A stretch of 64,000 bases of DNA from Cristatella mucedo (GCA_009760855.2 WPIO01000084.1:494501-558500), one strand, 5' to 3'; positions 13,771-24,549 are shown, counted from the stretch's first letter. A program made the numbers and translations. Notes: generated from the letters alone by a model not told the origin.

Positions 13771-14332
13771 CAAGAAAGGCTGGAAGTCGTGCTAGCCGTC
13801 TTACTTTGGTCGGAGAAAGTAGTCTGGTTAAATTGTTAGGCTACCTTCCAACATTGTTGTATAGTTGGAGTTCTTTTGTAGATTTTTTAAGTCGCAGAAA
13901 GCTAGGTGGACGCTCACAAGCTCTTCAAGCTCACGCTCAAGCGATTGCAGACTATCGAATTAACGCGAGACAAAGCTGAACTTAGCGTTGCACTACTTAA
14001 GTACACTAAAGTAGCCTATTGAAGCGAACTGCATGCCTACGATTTCCTTCGAAGGGTGAAGTATCTCAGACGCTGCCTAATACTTCCATGAAGCTAGAGA
14101 CTTAAACAATATCACTAGCAAAACATTTATTTACTGGGAATGGTTCCTCGCACATTGTTTTATTACCTCACATATATACTTGCATTATGTTGCAATTTAA
14201 AAAGAGTCGTAAAAACAATGATTGTAGATTACAATTCTTTTGCTAATTTTGAGGTCTCTTAATCATCATGGCAGTTTACACGTACACAGGCACACTCACA
14301 CACACATACACACAAACATATATTCATATATA
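13771..14332. other. Unassigned intronic sequence
   Basis: No recognised feature except a short CA-rich stretch at about 14288-14320. Confidence 0.4.
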
Positions 14333-14583
14333 GATTAACTTGATAAAGTGCCTGTGGAAAACTTAATCTATATCTAGGCACTTTACATTTGCTGCAAAGG
14401 AAACCCGATCAATTGGTTAGCGGTAGCACGCTCAGTAAACAATAAAAATAATACAGTTTAGCATGGTTAAGGATGACAAGCACAGGGTCAGCATGCACAT
14501 ATGGTTAGTAGCAGCATGAACAGTGTCAGCTCGGATGATCACATAAATGTCGAATCAAAGAAACCCACTAAATGTTGTTATAT
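14333..14583 (-). mobile_element. LINE family A 3' end, left part of a foldback
   Basis: Antisense family A tail and UTR (gataaagtgcctgtgg..., gctgcaaagg, gggtcagcatgcac, gaacccacta-like). Its inner part is repeated in inverted orientation to the right, see 14406-14772. Confidence 0.85.
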
Positions 14584-14772
14584 TTATGTGTAACTACATT
14601 TATATTTATGTATATGTGTCTAAGCTACGGTAGACACATATACATAAATATAAATGTAGGTACACATAAATATAACAGCATTTAGTGGGTTTCTTTGGTC
14701 GTCATCCTTAACCATGCTAAACTGTGTTATTCTTGTTGTTTACTGAGCGTGCTACCGCTAACCAATTGATCG
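14406..14772. repeat. Foldback: two-step inverted repeat of LINE-tail sequence
   Basis: Inner arms 14557-14622 and 14631-14696 (66 bases each) pair with two mismatches around an 8-base loop (agctacgg). Outer arms 14406-14477 and 14701-14772 (72 bases each) pair with three mismatches. The left side carries 79 extra unpaired bases (14478-14556) and the right side four (14697-14700). The outer arm is LINE A 3' UTR; the inner AT-rich part is not LINE sequence. Confidence 0.92.
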
Positions 14773-14828
14773 TAAATCTGGAGATGGTTCTAGTGAAAAT
14801 TATGAGAGTTATTGACTTTCAGCCCAAA

Positions 14829-14968
14829 TAAGGTAGCCAACTGACTCATCCCGCATAAAAGAGAGAAATTGAGATCAGCTGTGTCGAGATGGAAGTTGAA
14901 TAAGTGAGAGGTATGAAAGTAGCTACTCAGGCGGCGGTAAGGATAAGCCATAAATAGCAGCAATGACA
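14829..14968 (-). mobile_element. LINE family B fragment
   Basis: It matches the C-terminal/3' UTR region of the LINE B copy at 44120-44230 in the same orientation (gaaagtagctactcagg...cggtaaggataagccata versus gaagtagcagctcagg...aaaggatgagccata). Confidence 0.6.
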
Positions 14969-15416
14969 TCGTACCACCTGCTTTTTGAAAACTAACTGTT
15001 TACCAATACCTAGTACAAAGCTCAAATCCTTTGGAGACCGTGCTTTTAGTTCGTATACTTCCAAAGCCTGGAAATTACTTCCGACTTGCGTGACAACATC
15101 CCCTGACTTGACTATATTTTAAAAGAAATTAAACACGCACCTATTTATGACAGCATTTAGTGGGTCCCTGTGATTCGTTTTTTATGTGCTTCTGCGTTCT
15201 GACACTGATAGATGGTGCCACTAACTACAATTGCATGCTGACCGTGTGATTTTCACCACTCAACCATGTTGTTCATGGTGTTTATCAATCATGATACCTC
15301 TCACTGTTCAATTGTGTTTCCTTTCATGGAAATGTAAATTGCATAGAAAAAGATTGAGTTCTCTGAGGGCGCTTTATCAAGTGCTTTATTGTTTTTATTA
15401 ATATTAATATTATGAT
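14969..15416 (+). mobile_element. LINE family A 3' end
   Basis: Starts in the C-terminal coding block (KHRTTxFxxxNxL...LKSFGDxAFSSY...WNSLPTCVTTSPDLT), then the 3' UTR, the terminal hairpin (gattgagttctctgagggcgctttatcaagtg) and a degenerate ATT tail. It abuts the LINE B piece on its left. Confidence 0.88.
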
Positions 15417-15504
15417 ATATCAAGAGAGGAGATCTCGTTTCATAGGAATTTTTTAAATCATTGCCACAGTCTGGAAACTGCAAAACCAAAGATTAGGGTT
15501 AAAG

Positions 15505-15630
15505 CTGTCACTGAACAACGGAATAGAGTCACTTATCTAATACCTATTTATCACCGCAGATTTTGGACTGTCACTGAACAACGGAATAAAGTCACTTATC
15601 TAAAACCTATTTATCACCGCAGATTTTGGA
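15505..15630. repeat. 63-bp direct tandem duplication
   Basis: Two adjacent 63-base units, 15505-15567 and 15568-15630, each beginning ctgtcactgaacaacgg and ending gcagattttgga. They differ at about two positions, so the duplication is recent. Confidence 0.95.
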
Positions 15631-15826
15631 ATGAAGCTGGTGTGGAAGTTCAGCTTGTTTTGAAAGATTCACGTCCTGATTAAACTCGACAGTCACGCAA
15701 AAATGTTCTCTCTTTGTCCATCGACAATTGTAATGATAATACGTCGGTTTAGTGCACTATTAGAACGCTATCACTTTCTAGGCCTTTCAATTTCCTGCAA
15801 AGAATGCATGATTGAATAAAAATATA

Positions 15827-15972
15827 TATTGTTTGTATAGAGCCCCACGACCCCAAGAGAACTTACTATCTATTCAGGTGCTTCCCATATGACTCGGAGC
15901 TCGAGCCCACGACCTCAGCTAAACCTTGCTCGGGGCGAGAACCTTAACCGGTGAACCCAACAAGCTCGGCGA
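15827..15972 (-). mobile_element. tRNA-derived SINE (copy 1)
   Basis: Antisense copy: the tail (tttgtatag...ccccaagagaactta) is on the left, then the B-box-like gctcgagcccacgacc and the A-box-like end (aaccttaaccggtgaaccca) on the right. It is inserted into the LINE A 3' UTR, whose sequence resumes at about 15973; attgaat/gaatgg at the edges suggests a short target duplication. Confidence 0.8.
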
Positions 15973-16549
15973 ATGGTTGGTTGTAGCATGCTCAATGCCG
16001 ACAATAATTACATCGTTAGAGATGACATGAACAGGATCAGCGTGCAAATGCGGTTAGTGGCAATATGGACAGCTTCAGTATGCATAAGCACACAAAGTAA
16101 AATATCACGGACTTACCAAATGCTGTTACTCATAGATGCGTTTCTAGCTTCTTTTTAATTACCGTTAATTCAAGTTTGGTTAACGGCAGCATGCAGTTTG
16201 TCAGCTGTACAAGCACATAAAGGACGAATTGCAGGAACTAACTTAATCTTGCCTTAAATAGATGCATTTTTAGTTTCTTTTTAATTAAAGACTCGTCGGG
16301 AGATGTAGTGGTAAAATTCTGAACGAAGTTTTCGGTTTTGGTAGCATTAGAACTAAAGGCACTATCTCCAAAGTAATTATATGTTTGTTCGAGGTTTAGG
16401 TAACCAATTTGATTCCGGAAAGAGGGTGGTGCAATACCTAGCTTGGCAGGGGGTCGAACTTGCAGATAGACTGTAGCCAAAGAATAAAGTTACCTAAAAC
16501 TGGGCAACGCAGCCTTCAAGTTGATGCGTTGCATGCTGGGATGATTAGG

Positions 16550-16672
16550 CGCATGGTTGAGGTGTCCGCGCCGACCAAGGTCTTGCTGAGGCTGCGGGCT
16601 CAACCTCTCTTGCATACGTGAAGCACATGAATAGAGATTGAGTTCTCTTAGGTGCTATACAAACTAAATACA
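16550..16672 (+). mobile_element. tRNA-derived SINE (copy 2)
   Basis: Sense copy with a degenerate head (catggttgaggtgtccgcgcc), gaccaaggtcttgctgaggctgcgggctcaacc, and the full tail gaatagagattgagttctcttaggtgctatacaaac. It interrupts the decayed LINE A copy that continues on both sides. Confidence 0.78.
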
Positions 16673-16880
16673 TTTTTGACTACATATATATAAGAGCCAG
16701 TGCTGGTCAGCTAAAAGTATTTGGACGTAGCAACTGCGGCACCTATGACAGGAAGGCGAAGCTGCTGAGTTTTGCATAGGCTGTAACTGCTTGCTTGCAC
16801 ATGCAGGTGTACCAGCATTCTGTAACTTGCGAAAGGGAAGAGGGAATGTCGCAAAAGCATGGAACAATGATTGCTTGGTC

Positions 16881-18165
16881 CCACTGTGGACGATTACGTT
16901 GAGCAACAGTAGGCCGTTCGTAGATACAACGCGACTGTTACTGGGTGCCATCCGCAAGAGGTAATCCGGCAGTGTCGAGTCAAATGGTGGACCATGTCAT
17001 GCCAATGTCTGACTTTTGTAATCCAAGGAGTGCATTGGCCGAGTCTACGAGGTTAAATGTTTTTCTGCTCTGGGCAGCGGAATCCCATGGCTGACTTTCC
17101 CGCTTCAAAGCTACTACTCAATAATTTCATTAATAGCATGTCAAATCGCATATGAGGGACTAGCCACCAGGAATAAAAAATAATTTTCCGAAGACAGTGA
17201 TGAAGACTCTGTGAACTCGTAAGGTAGATTTTCGTAAGGCACCACGATTCTCACCTTTTAGCTCCATATGAAGCCCAGGCCTATCCACAATACGACCTAG
17301 ATATGCGGGGAGTTTGTTGTCATCCTCGCTTAAAAGAAAGTCAAGCTGGCTTTCGGTTTCCATTCGTGACGACAAGACACAATGTGCATCACGACCTATT
17401 TAGGCGTCTGTCGACGTCATTCCACTGCTTGGACTTGTTGTCACCACCCAGCCACCATAGGCACAGTTGGTTGAAGGTCATTTGGTGAAAAAAGATTAAC
17501 CCCACTCGTCGCGCTTTGCTATATTTACCGTGCAGCATGTTAAATCCAGAAGCGATAAAACCTACATATATCAGGGTCCAAAGAGCTTAGAATCCTACTT
17601 GCTAAAACGCCCTGCACTGTTTATACATTTTTACGGAGCTTAACCAAGTGTAATCAGGCTGCCTTCCCAATTCAAATGATTAATGGGTGAACCTACATCT
17701 TGGGTAGCAGAAATCCCAGCTGCTTAGAATCATCCCCTGTGCCGTCTTCATCACTAGCGGCTTGGCTGGCATCATTCAGCCTTAGTACGTATAGTCTAAC
17801 CAGAGAAGAGGCATAGCTCATTATATAACACAAGCTACGTATAAGGACAACTTCGTATACATATATTATTTGGTAACATGTACATAGTAATTTATAGTTT
17901 GAAGAGAGCCTTACCATTTGTTGCAAGCATTTTCCAATAACAGGCAAACGGTAAGCTTACCCAATTTTTTGAATTTTTTTCATTGGAGGTTTTGAAATAA
18001 AGTTAGAATAATGAATTGACTATTTCTAGTGTAGCGAGCGATGAAACTTCGAATGAGAAAACAGTTCACATGATTAGGCCGATTTCTAGAAAAAGGTTGT
18101 AGCGAAGCTCAAATTTTAGGCTATTTGAAATTTAATTTGTTTAAGACGCTGCCATAAACTTACAG
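16881..18165. other. Gene 1 intron, unassigned
   Basis: Several short open frames exist on both strands (for example minus 17160-17375), but none shows a domain or a conserved partner. The acceptor of the last gene 1 exon is at its right end (aaacttacag). Confidence 0.4.
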
Positions 18166-18465
18166 AATACGCCACATGAAACTCATTCGAAACTCCCCAA
18201 TCCTTCATCTATGGAGCGATCAGAAGATACCATAACTTACCAATCAGTCACGAAGCGTCAACTAAACTATCTGCCTCCTTCACTGTGTCAAAATGAAGAA
18301 AAAATCCACTATCCTATTTTTGGAATGGCTGGAGAGATAATGGTACTTGACCCTAAAGGTTGGTGGAGCAAAAACATCCCGAAAACTTACTTTAGATGTT
18401 TGCTAAACATGCCGGTTTACAGTAAATGTCGAGATGTATATCATTCTATTCTAGTAATTTATTAA
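18166..18465 (+). CDS. Gene 1 last exon (C-terminal cytoplasmic tail)
   Basis: Proposed final exon: acceptor aaacttacag, then an open frame of 99 codons and a TAA stop, in the phase-0 frame required by the TM4 exon donor. The first half is hydrophilic and S/T/P-rich (PHETHSKLPNPSSMERSED, then YQSV and LPPS), as expected for a cytosolic tail; YQSV fits the Y-x-x-hydrophobic sorting pattern. The second half contains DPKGWWSK and a Cys-rich end and is less typical. An earlier splice at about 18344 cannot be excluded. There is no close match to gene 2's tail exon, so the assignment rests on splice signal, phase, length and position. Confidence 0.5.
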   Translation, partial: NTPHETHSKLPNPSSMERSEDTITYQSVTKRQLNYLPPSLCQNEEKIHYPIFGMAGEIMVLDPKGWWSKNIPKTYFRCLLNMPVYSKCRDVYHSILVIY

Positions 18466-18573
18466 GCTTAAAAGTTCCAAAACAGTACTCATGATGCATG
18501 ATGACTTGCACACAGACATAACTTCAACAAGAATCATAATGTGAAGTCTGAATAGGTTCATAATACTGTTAGT

Positions 18574-18916
18574 AATAATACATTTTATAAAGTTCCCTCA
18601 GAGAACTCAATCTCTTTATGGGCGCTTTAAAATTGCTGCAAAAGAAGCACGATCGAATTGTTAGTGGTATCATGCTCAATAAACAACAAGAATAACCTGG
18701 TTAAGGGTAACATGCACAGGGTCAGCATGCTAGTGTGGTTAGTGGCAGCGTGCAACCATGTCTGCACGCATAAGCGTGTTCATGAAGCTTCACGGGGACC
18801 CACTAAATGCTGTCATGAATTGAAACGCTTTTAATTTATTTTTAAATCTGGAAAAGTCGGGAGATGCGGTGATGCAGTCAGGAGTTACAGGCTTTTGGAG
18901 AATGCGAACTAAACGT
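18574..18916 (-). mobile_element. LINE family A 3' end
   Basis: The antisense tail (aagttccctcagagaactcaatctcttta), UTR and C-terminal codons are present; truncated near 18916. It lies just after gene 1's stop codon, so it may form part of that gene's 3' UTR. Confidence 0.88.
18678..18683 (+). terminator. Possible poly(A) signal AATAAA for gene 1
   Basis: The first AATAAA hexamer I find downstream of the gene 1 stop (213 bases after it). It lies inside the antisense LINE A UTR (ctcaataaacaac), which would make it a signal donated by a transposon. Position only; no transcript evidence. Confidence 0.3.
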
Positions 18917-18997
18917 TAGCATGATTGGTAGTAACACAAACACACACCTATTCTTAAGGCCATTTCCTGATTATGGTACTTGCCTCTTGTTCCATTA

Positions 18998-19087
18998 TAA
19001 TAATATAATAACATAACAATATACTGATGCATTTTATATAGTGCCCTCAGAGAGCTCAACCTCTGTCCAGGCTCTTTATATTTGGTA
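18998..19087 (-). mobile_element. LINE family A terminal tail only
   Basis: An AAT-rich stretch followed by tagtgccctcagagagctcaacctctgtccaggc, the antisense terminal hairpin; only about 60 bases of the element proper remain. Confidence 0.75.
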
Positions 19088-20119
19088 AACTCCAGCGAAT
19101 GTTCTCAGTCGAAAGAGGCATCGGCAATGGGCTGTTACCCACACAACTGTAATGCTGCTAAACTATTTAGAAAGGTAATGGTGACACTAAATGCGTTTTT
19201 CAAAATTCAGGATAAAAAGTTGAACCGAGTTTTAGTTGAGACATTGGCCGAAAAAACGAAGAGCACCATAGCCAAAAATCCAATTCTATACATAGCACTT
19301 TGACTGGATTCATAATTCTTATCGGCAGCTTAAAGTTTCAAACAAAGGTACAAATCAACGTCTGCTTGAAACTGTTATCACAGTTTGAGATTTTGTTTGA
19401 CCCATTGCATGATATTCCTGGCAAACCAAATTCACTAACTTTAAAAGGCTTCCATCTGTAGTAGCAACATCTTAAATAAGTATATAATGATATGATGTTG
19501 CATCGCATTACATGGTACCATCATAATAAAAGCAAGGCTAATCAATAGCAATTTGTCCTAACGATCTGGTTACTTGAATCAGTGAGATTGCTATGTAGGA
19601 TCGAGCAATATCAGCACTTTATTAAATAAAAAGAGAAATTCAATTATTTCCACTGAACTAGATATAAATATTGGAAGCTTCGAAGTTAATCAAACTTTAT
19701 GAGTTGAGTACATAATATTTTACGGCGTCTAAAATCATGATTTTGAGAGCAATTTTCTGTCTCCTTGCTTTTGCTCAAAATGTAGCCCAATCTGACCTAA
19801 ACAGATTATGTATTTCAAGACATCTAGTTGCTTAAGAGTGAGTAAAAACCATTTTAGAAAGTCATGTTTCCAAGCCACGACAGTTAACTATTAGAGATAA
19901 CTTGCAGATCCGGACTTGAAAATATAGTTTCAAACACATCTCATAAGCCAAATTTTATTGAAAAAAACCGGGTTAAGAAAATTGCTCAAGTCGGCTGTTT
20001 GAGTCACAAGTAACGTGAATATGGAAACTAAAAAATATTTTAGTGTATTATATTAATTAATAATTATCAAGTCTTTATTTCATAACCGTTATACTGTGGA
20101 TAGTATCGTATCTCAACAG
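19088..20119. other. Intergenic, with one dispersed repeat
   Basis: No gene recognised. About 90 bases at 19433-19520 (from actaactttaaaaggc) recur with roughly 80% identity at 23189-23275, marking an unclassified dispersed repeat. Confidence 0.5.
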
Positions 20120-22092
20120 TAATAATAATAATAATATTGCACTTGATAAAGCGCCCTCAGAGAAATTAATCTCTTTCTAGGCGCTTTACATTTGCTGCAA
20201 AGTGATACGCAATAGAATAGTAAGTAAAATCATGCTTGAAAAACAAACAAAATGAATAACATGGTTAGGGGTTACATGCACTGGGTCAGCATGCAAATGT
20301 GGTTAGTGGCAGCATGAACAGTGTCAGCACGCATAAGCACATCGAGGACGAATCACAAGGACCCACTAAATGCTGTCCTAAATAGGTATGTTTTTAAGTT
20401 TCTTTTAAATGTGGTCAGGTCAGGAAATGTTCTGATGCAGGTCGGGAGGGAGTTCCAGGCTGTGGGAGCATACGAGCTAAATGCACGGTCTCCAAAGGAT
20501 TTAAGGTTTGTACGAGGTATTTCTAGACTGTTGGATTCCGAAAAGCGAGTGGTACGATGCTTGGCCTGATGGGGTAGTATATCTGAAAGGTAGGCTGGAG
20601 CCATAGAATGAAGAGACCTAAAAAGTGCGCAACAAAACCTTGAAGTCAATCCGTTGCTTGACTGGTAGCCAGTGCAGGTCGGCGAGAATTGGAGTAATGT
20701 GGCAAGCTGCGACGCTCACGACAGACAAGCCTAGCTGCAGAGTTTTGCACCAGCTGCAATCGCCTGATCGCACATGCTGGTAGGCCTGTAAGCAGTGAGT
20801 TGCAGAAGTCGAGACGAGATGTCACGAATGCATGGACCAACTTGGACGTGGTATCCTTATCTAAACAAGCCCGAATTTTAGCAATGCTATGAAGCTGAAA
20901 ATAGGCTGATTTGACTGTGGAGCTGATGTGGTCGTCTAACGAGAGGTCGCTTTGGAATATGACACCTAGATTTCGAGCTGATGCAACTGGAGATATGCTG
21001 CTGGCAGAGCCAATTTTGAAAGTCAGCCTTTCCAATTTCTGAATAACACTAGGTTTGCCCATAACTAGTAAGTTAGTTTTATCATAGTTTAGTTTTAGAA
21101 AATTTGCTGCCATCCATGATCGGATGTCATCAATGCATGCAGCAAGTGAGTTGAGAGAATTTGAGGTGCTCGAAGGGTGGGAGGGATCAAAGCAAAGGTA
21201 CAACTGAGTGTCATCCGCATAGAAGTGAAAGCCTAGATTGTGCTTGGCAATCACATCAGCGAGAGGGAGAATATAAACGGTAAAAAGGACCGGACCTAGC
21301 ACAGAGCCCTGAGGTACTCCATATTTTAGAGGTACTTTAGATGATCTTTGTCCATTCACGTCAACACTCTGGAGTCTCCCACTGAGATAGGACCTGAACC
21401 ACTGCAGAGCAGTGCCAGTGATGCCCAGGCGAGATGAGAGGCGCTCTAGAAGTACTTTGTGATCGATGGTATCAAAAGCTGCCGAAAGATCGAGCAAAGC
21501 AAGAAGAGACACTCTACCCATGTCTGCATTCCTAAGTAGGTCGTTGTATACCCGAAGCAATGCTGACTCTATGGAGTGATTAGCTCTAAAGCCAGACTGG
21601 AACTTACTAGCAAGGTGTGAGGTTTCGATATACGAGTTCAGCTGGTCTGCCACGACCCGTTCCAGTGTCTTTGATAGGAATGGTAGAAGGGAGACTGGGC
21701 GGTAGTTGCTTAAGTTCTCTTGGTCTAGTGTAGCTTTCTTGAGAAGTGGCCTGATTACAGCTTTTTTGAAAGGTGCTGGGACCTGACCTGAGGCTAATGA
21801 CATATTAATGATGTTGGTTATTCATGGCAGCAGCAGATCAATGCAACGTAGGAGCAGGACAGTGGGAATAGGGTCCAGTGGACTTGTTGTCTTCTTTGAT
21901 TGAGATACGAGCTTTAGGACTACATCACTAGTGACCTGTTTAAATGCAGACATTGAGGCGCAGCCAGGAACCGAGGAACAGCATTCTAGTGGGAAGGTTG
22001 TCATCGCAGGGATGGATTCCCTGATTTTGTCTATCTTCTGCACAAAGAATCGAGAGAAGCGATCGGCTAGGTCATCACAAGGATCATCAGGT
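20120..22092 (-). mobile_element. LINE family A, best preserved copy
   Basis: Runs from the AAT tail (20120-20137) through the terminal hairpin and 3' UTR to most of the reverse transcriptase ORF. The 5' end is lost at about 22092, where similarity to the 54806-56950 copy stops. The endonuclease and everything upstream are absent. Its closeness to 1-306 (about 99%) shows that the family moved recently. Confidence 0.96.
20353..22043 (-). pseudogene. LINE A ORF2: reverse transcriptase, two lesions
   Basis: The enzyme copies element RNA into DNA at the insertion site. On the minus strand the order is: linker (IRESIPAMTTFPLECCSS), RT fingers ([18 protein letters not shown]), palm ([16 protein letters not shown] and [13 protein letters not shown]), [10 protein letters not shown], the catalytic FYADD box at about 21210-21224, thumb ([14 protein letters not shown]), and the family's C-terminal domain ([22 protein letters not shown]). 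Two lesions break it. An in-frame TGA sits at 21822-21824, where the sister copy reads through. An extra base near 20705 (ggcaagctgc against ggcaactgc in the sister copy) shifts the frame before [10 protein letters not shown]. Catalytic residues are intact. By motif content it belongs to the L2/CR1 group. Confidence 0.95.
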
Positions 22093-23515
22093 CAACAGTG
22101 AGCATTACTGATCTTATGCTATTCCTAGTATATTGCCACTTTTGCTGACAAAGCTAATCAAATCTTTCTTCTTAAAATGAAAGATATAATAAGTTCAGAT
22201 TTTGGTTCGCACTTCCTTTTAGAGCTTCAAATGATTGAACAAATGCAACTCATTAATTAGAAAACATTATTTTGATCCGCATGCTGCCCAAGCTAGTTAA
22301 ATAATATATATAGCTTTTAATACATAAATTGGCGTTACTAGGAAAATATTTTCTTAAAAGTTGTACTTACATATACAGATCATCTAAAATAATGGCATGA
22401 ATATGGAAAACTTCTGAATTTACAGAATTTCAATTTATTATGGCTTCGTGTAAAAGTAGAGTCGATTGTAACAGAGTTCTATAAATTAAAAAGAGCACCC
22501 GAAAAGTGTAAATTCTTAGGTTTGACTTTTTATTATGTAGTACAAGGAAGGTTGGATTTACAAACTTTTAATGACAGGCAAATAAATAATTTTAAGTTGA
22601 AGTGATTGTGGAAACTGAAATACAACAGTATGATGCACAGCATTGTGCGGTTTGGGTTACATTCTGGCTTCTCAACTTGTCACAGTATATGTTGATGCGA
22701 TAGCTCATACAGGCTAGAAATACATATATTGACTATCCACGAAACAGAGAATACACAAAAGTTCTTGACTTTATCTATAATTTAAATGCAATAATCTTAC
22801 CAATGTCTATTGACCACATTTGAGTTTTTGAGATCGGCAAACGAATCTCTCCTGAACATATCATTGATCCGAAGAAAATCAGCACCTTTTTTCTCATAAA
22901 GTCTTTCAGAACTAAGGGGACTACAGGTAAAGGTGAGACATTTCTCTCAAATTCTCTTCAATAACATTTTCGTTGAGGGTGCACTTCCTAGTGCCCAAAG
23001 AATATCATACGCAAGCTATGGTCACCTCGCTTAGCTTCTCTAAACCCACTAGCTAGATAAAGAAAGCTTTTGGACACCAAGAGCGGAGGCTAAATGTTTA
23101 AAAAACCAGGTTGAAGGTCCGGCATTCATTCCTCATTTATTAAGGCAAGTGCTTAAAGCTCACATTCAACGGTCAATGTTGAAATATTTACTGACTTTAA
23201 ACGGCCTTTATCTGTAGTATCAACATCCTAAATAAGCATAAAATGATGGGATATTGCATCACATTACATACTAAAATCATGCTCAAATAATCCTGGTTTA
23301 TTTGCATCATTTTCTTATTCAATGCAATACTTCTACCAAGCGTCTTCTGCAGAAGCTGACGTCATAATGCCCGCTTGGAAAGGTTTGAGCATTTAAAATA
23401 TTTCCAACACTGTGCGAGACAGTTAAAGATACAATTACATGAAACTTTTATTATTGTATCCATTGAGCTACAGTAGAGAACATTAATGCATCGAAAGTGG
23501 GTTAATACTGCGGAC
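22093..23515. other. Intergenic, no gene recognised
   Basis: AT-rich. It holds the second copy of the dispersed repeat (23189-23275; partner 19433-19520) and nothing else I can name. Confidence 0.45.
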
Positions 23516-23670
23516 AATAATATTAATAATAATATTAATAATAATAATAATAATAATGCACTTGATAAAACACCCTCAGAGAACCTAATCTCTCTCTAGG
23601 CCCTTTACATTTGCTGCAAAGGGAAATGCAATTGAATTGTGAGTAACATCATGCTTGATAAACAAATTGT
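23516..23670 (-). mobile_element. LINE family A terminal tail
   Basis: A long AAT/AATATT tract (about 23516-23562), then the antisense hairpin (aaacaccctcagagaacctaatctctctctaggcc) and the start of the 3' UTR, cut at about 23670 (gataaacaaattg). Confidence 0.88.
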
Positions 23671-24171
23671 TATATGTTTCTGGGAATTGACATTCGCGAA
23701 TAATAAGAACAGTATCGCTTCTCAATTATAGAAGGCATAACATCTTTACTTTCGTATGCGTGGTCGGTGATCACGAATAGCCTTCGGTTCCGTATATCTG
23801 CTGTGCTACATTTGTAACACAACTTTCACTATTTGAATGGCAAAAGATTATCAATGCCGTTTTCAGTCCTGGTGGTGTGGCGAGAGCCAAGCAACCACGT
23901 AAATGACAGTTAGTTCTACTTGGTTCCTCATATTTTTGGCGGAGCAACGAAGAAAAAGTAGTGGAAAATAGTCTGTCCAAACATTTTGCCTTCATTGAGA
24001 CCATTCCCACGTAGTGAAGCCTTTTTATTTCAGAACCTTCTGTAGAATATTCTCTTGATTATCTGACTACGGCAAGAGTCAGTCGATATGTTCTTCTCCT
24101 GGTACGTCAGCATGCCGTGACCCCTATGGCCACTGCCGTGCATTAGCAAACCCAAACAGAAAAACACATTA
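23671..24171. other. Intergenic, unassigned
   Basis: A 79-codon open frame on the minus strand (23771-24010) has no recognisable domain. Otherwise nothing. Confidence 0.4.
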
Positions 24172-24320
24172 AGAGGGTTTGGTCCAGCTATTAAGGTGCT
24201 CGCCCCTACCAAGGTCTGGCTGAGGTCATGGGCTCGAGCCCCGAGGCATATGTGAAGCGCCTGAATAGAGATTAAGTTTTCTTGGGCGCTATACAAATGA
24301 GTTATATCTATTTAATTATA
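24172..24320 (+). mobile_element. tRNA-derived SINE (best sense copy)
   Basis: The head gtttggtccagctattaagg resembles a pol III A box and gggctcgagcccc (about 24230) a B box with its T-stem; they are spaced as in a tRNA. A short linker (gaggcatatgtgaagc) leads to the tail gcctgaatagagattaagttttcttgggcgctatacaaatg. That tail resembles the end of LINE A. Nine copies occur in this window. Confidence 0.85.
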
Positions 24321-24549
24321 TTGAACTACATGACCTAGTTCGTGATCGGAACTTTGCAAGAACAAGGCAGAATTGCTGTGATCAAGAATCCAAAAACAGA
24401 ATCTATTCGAAAAAGATCCCACAATTAATTCATATCATACGCATCTTTAAAGCCTCGAGCCTTTCTTTAGATGGGTAAGCAACCTAATATTTTATTTCAA
24501 TTTTGAGGGTCTCGTGAAGGCCTTATAAATCACCTATGACACACAAGAA

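Larger units (their letters stand above)
15740..16880 (-). mobile_element. LINE family A, decayed host copy interrupted by two SINEs
   Basis: The antisense tail remnant (15740-15826), the UTR (15973-16158) and the C-terminal coding part (about 16160-16549 and 16690-16880) are recognisable, the last as the equivalent of LxADxHWL...CxRR...NSAA...LVHAFV on the minus strand. Two SINE copies split it (15827-15972 and 16550-16672). A short internal duplication around the codons before the UTR (about 16105-16160 against 16200-16290) adds further damage. The match ends at about 16880. Confidence 0.75.

Noticed and set aside
13613-13795. Repeatedly seen open frame starting MNNMVRGDMHRVS (also near 54942)
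   Set aside because: It is antisense of the LINE A 3' UTR, present in every copy, and not a gene.
24172-24250. tRNA-like boxes as a functional tRNA gene
   Set aside because: The cloverleaf is degenerate and the unit is repeated about nine times with a fixed tail, so it is a SINE.
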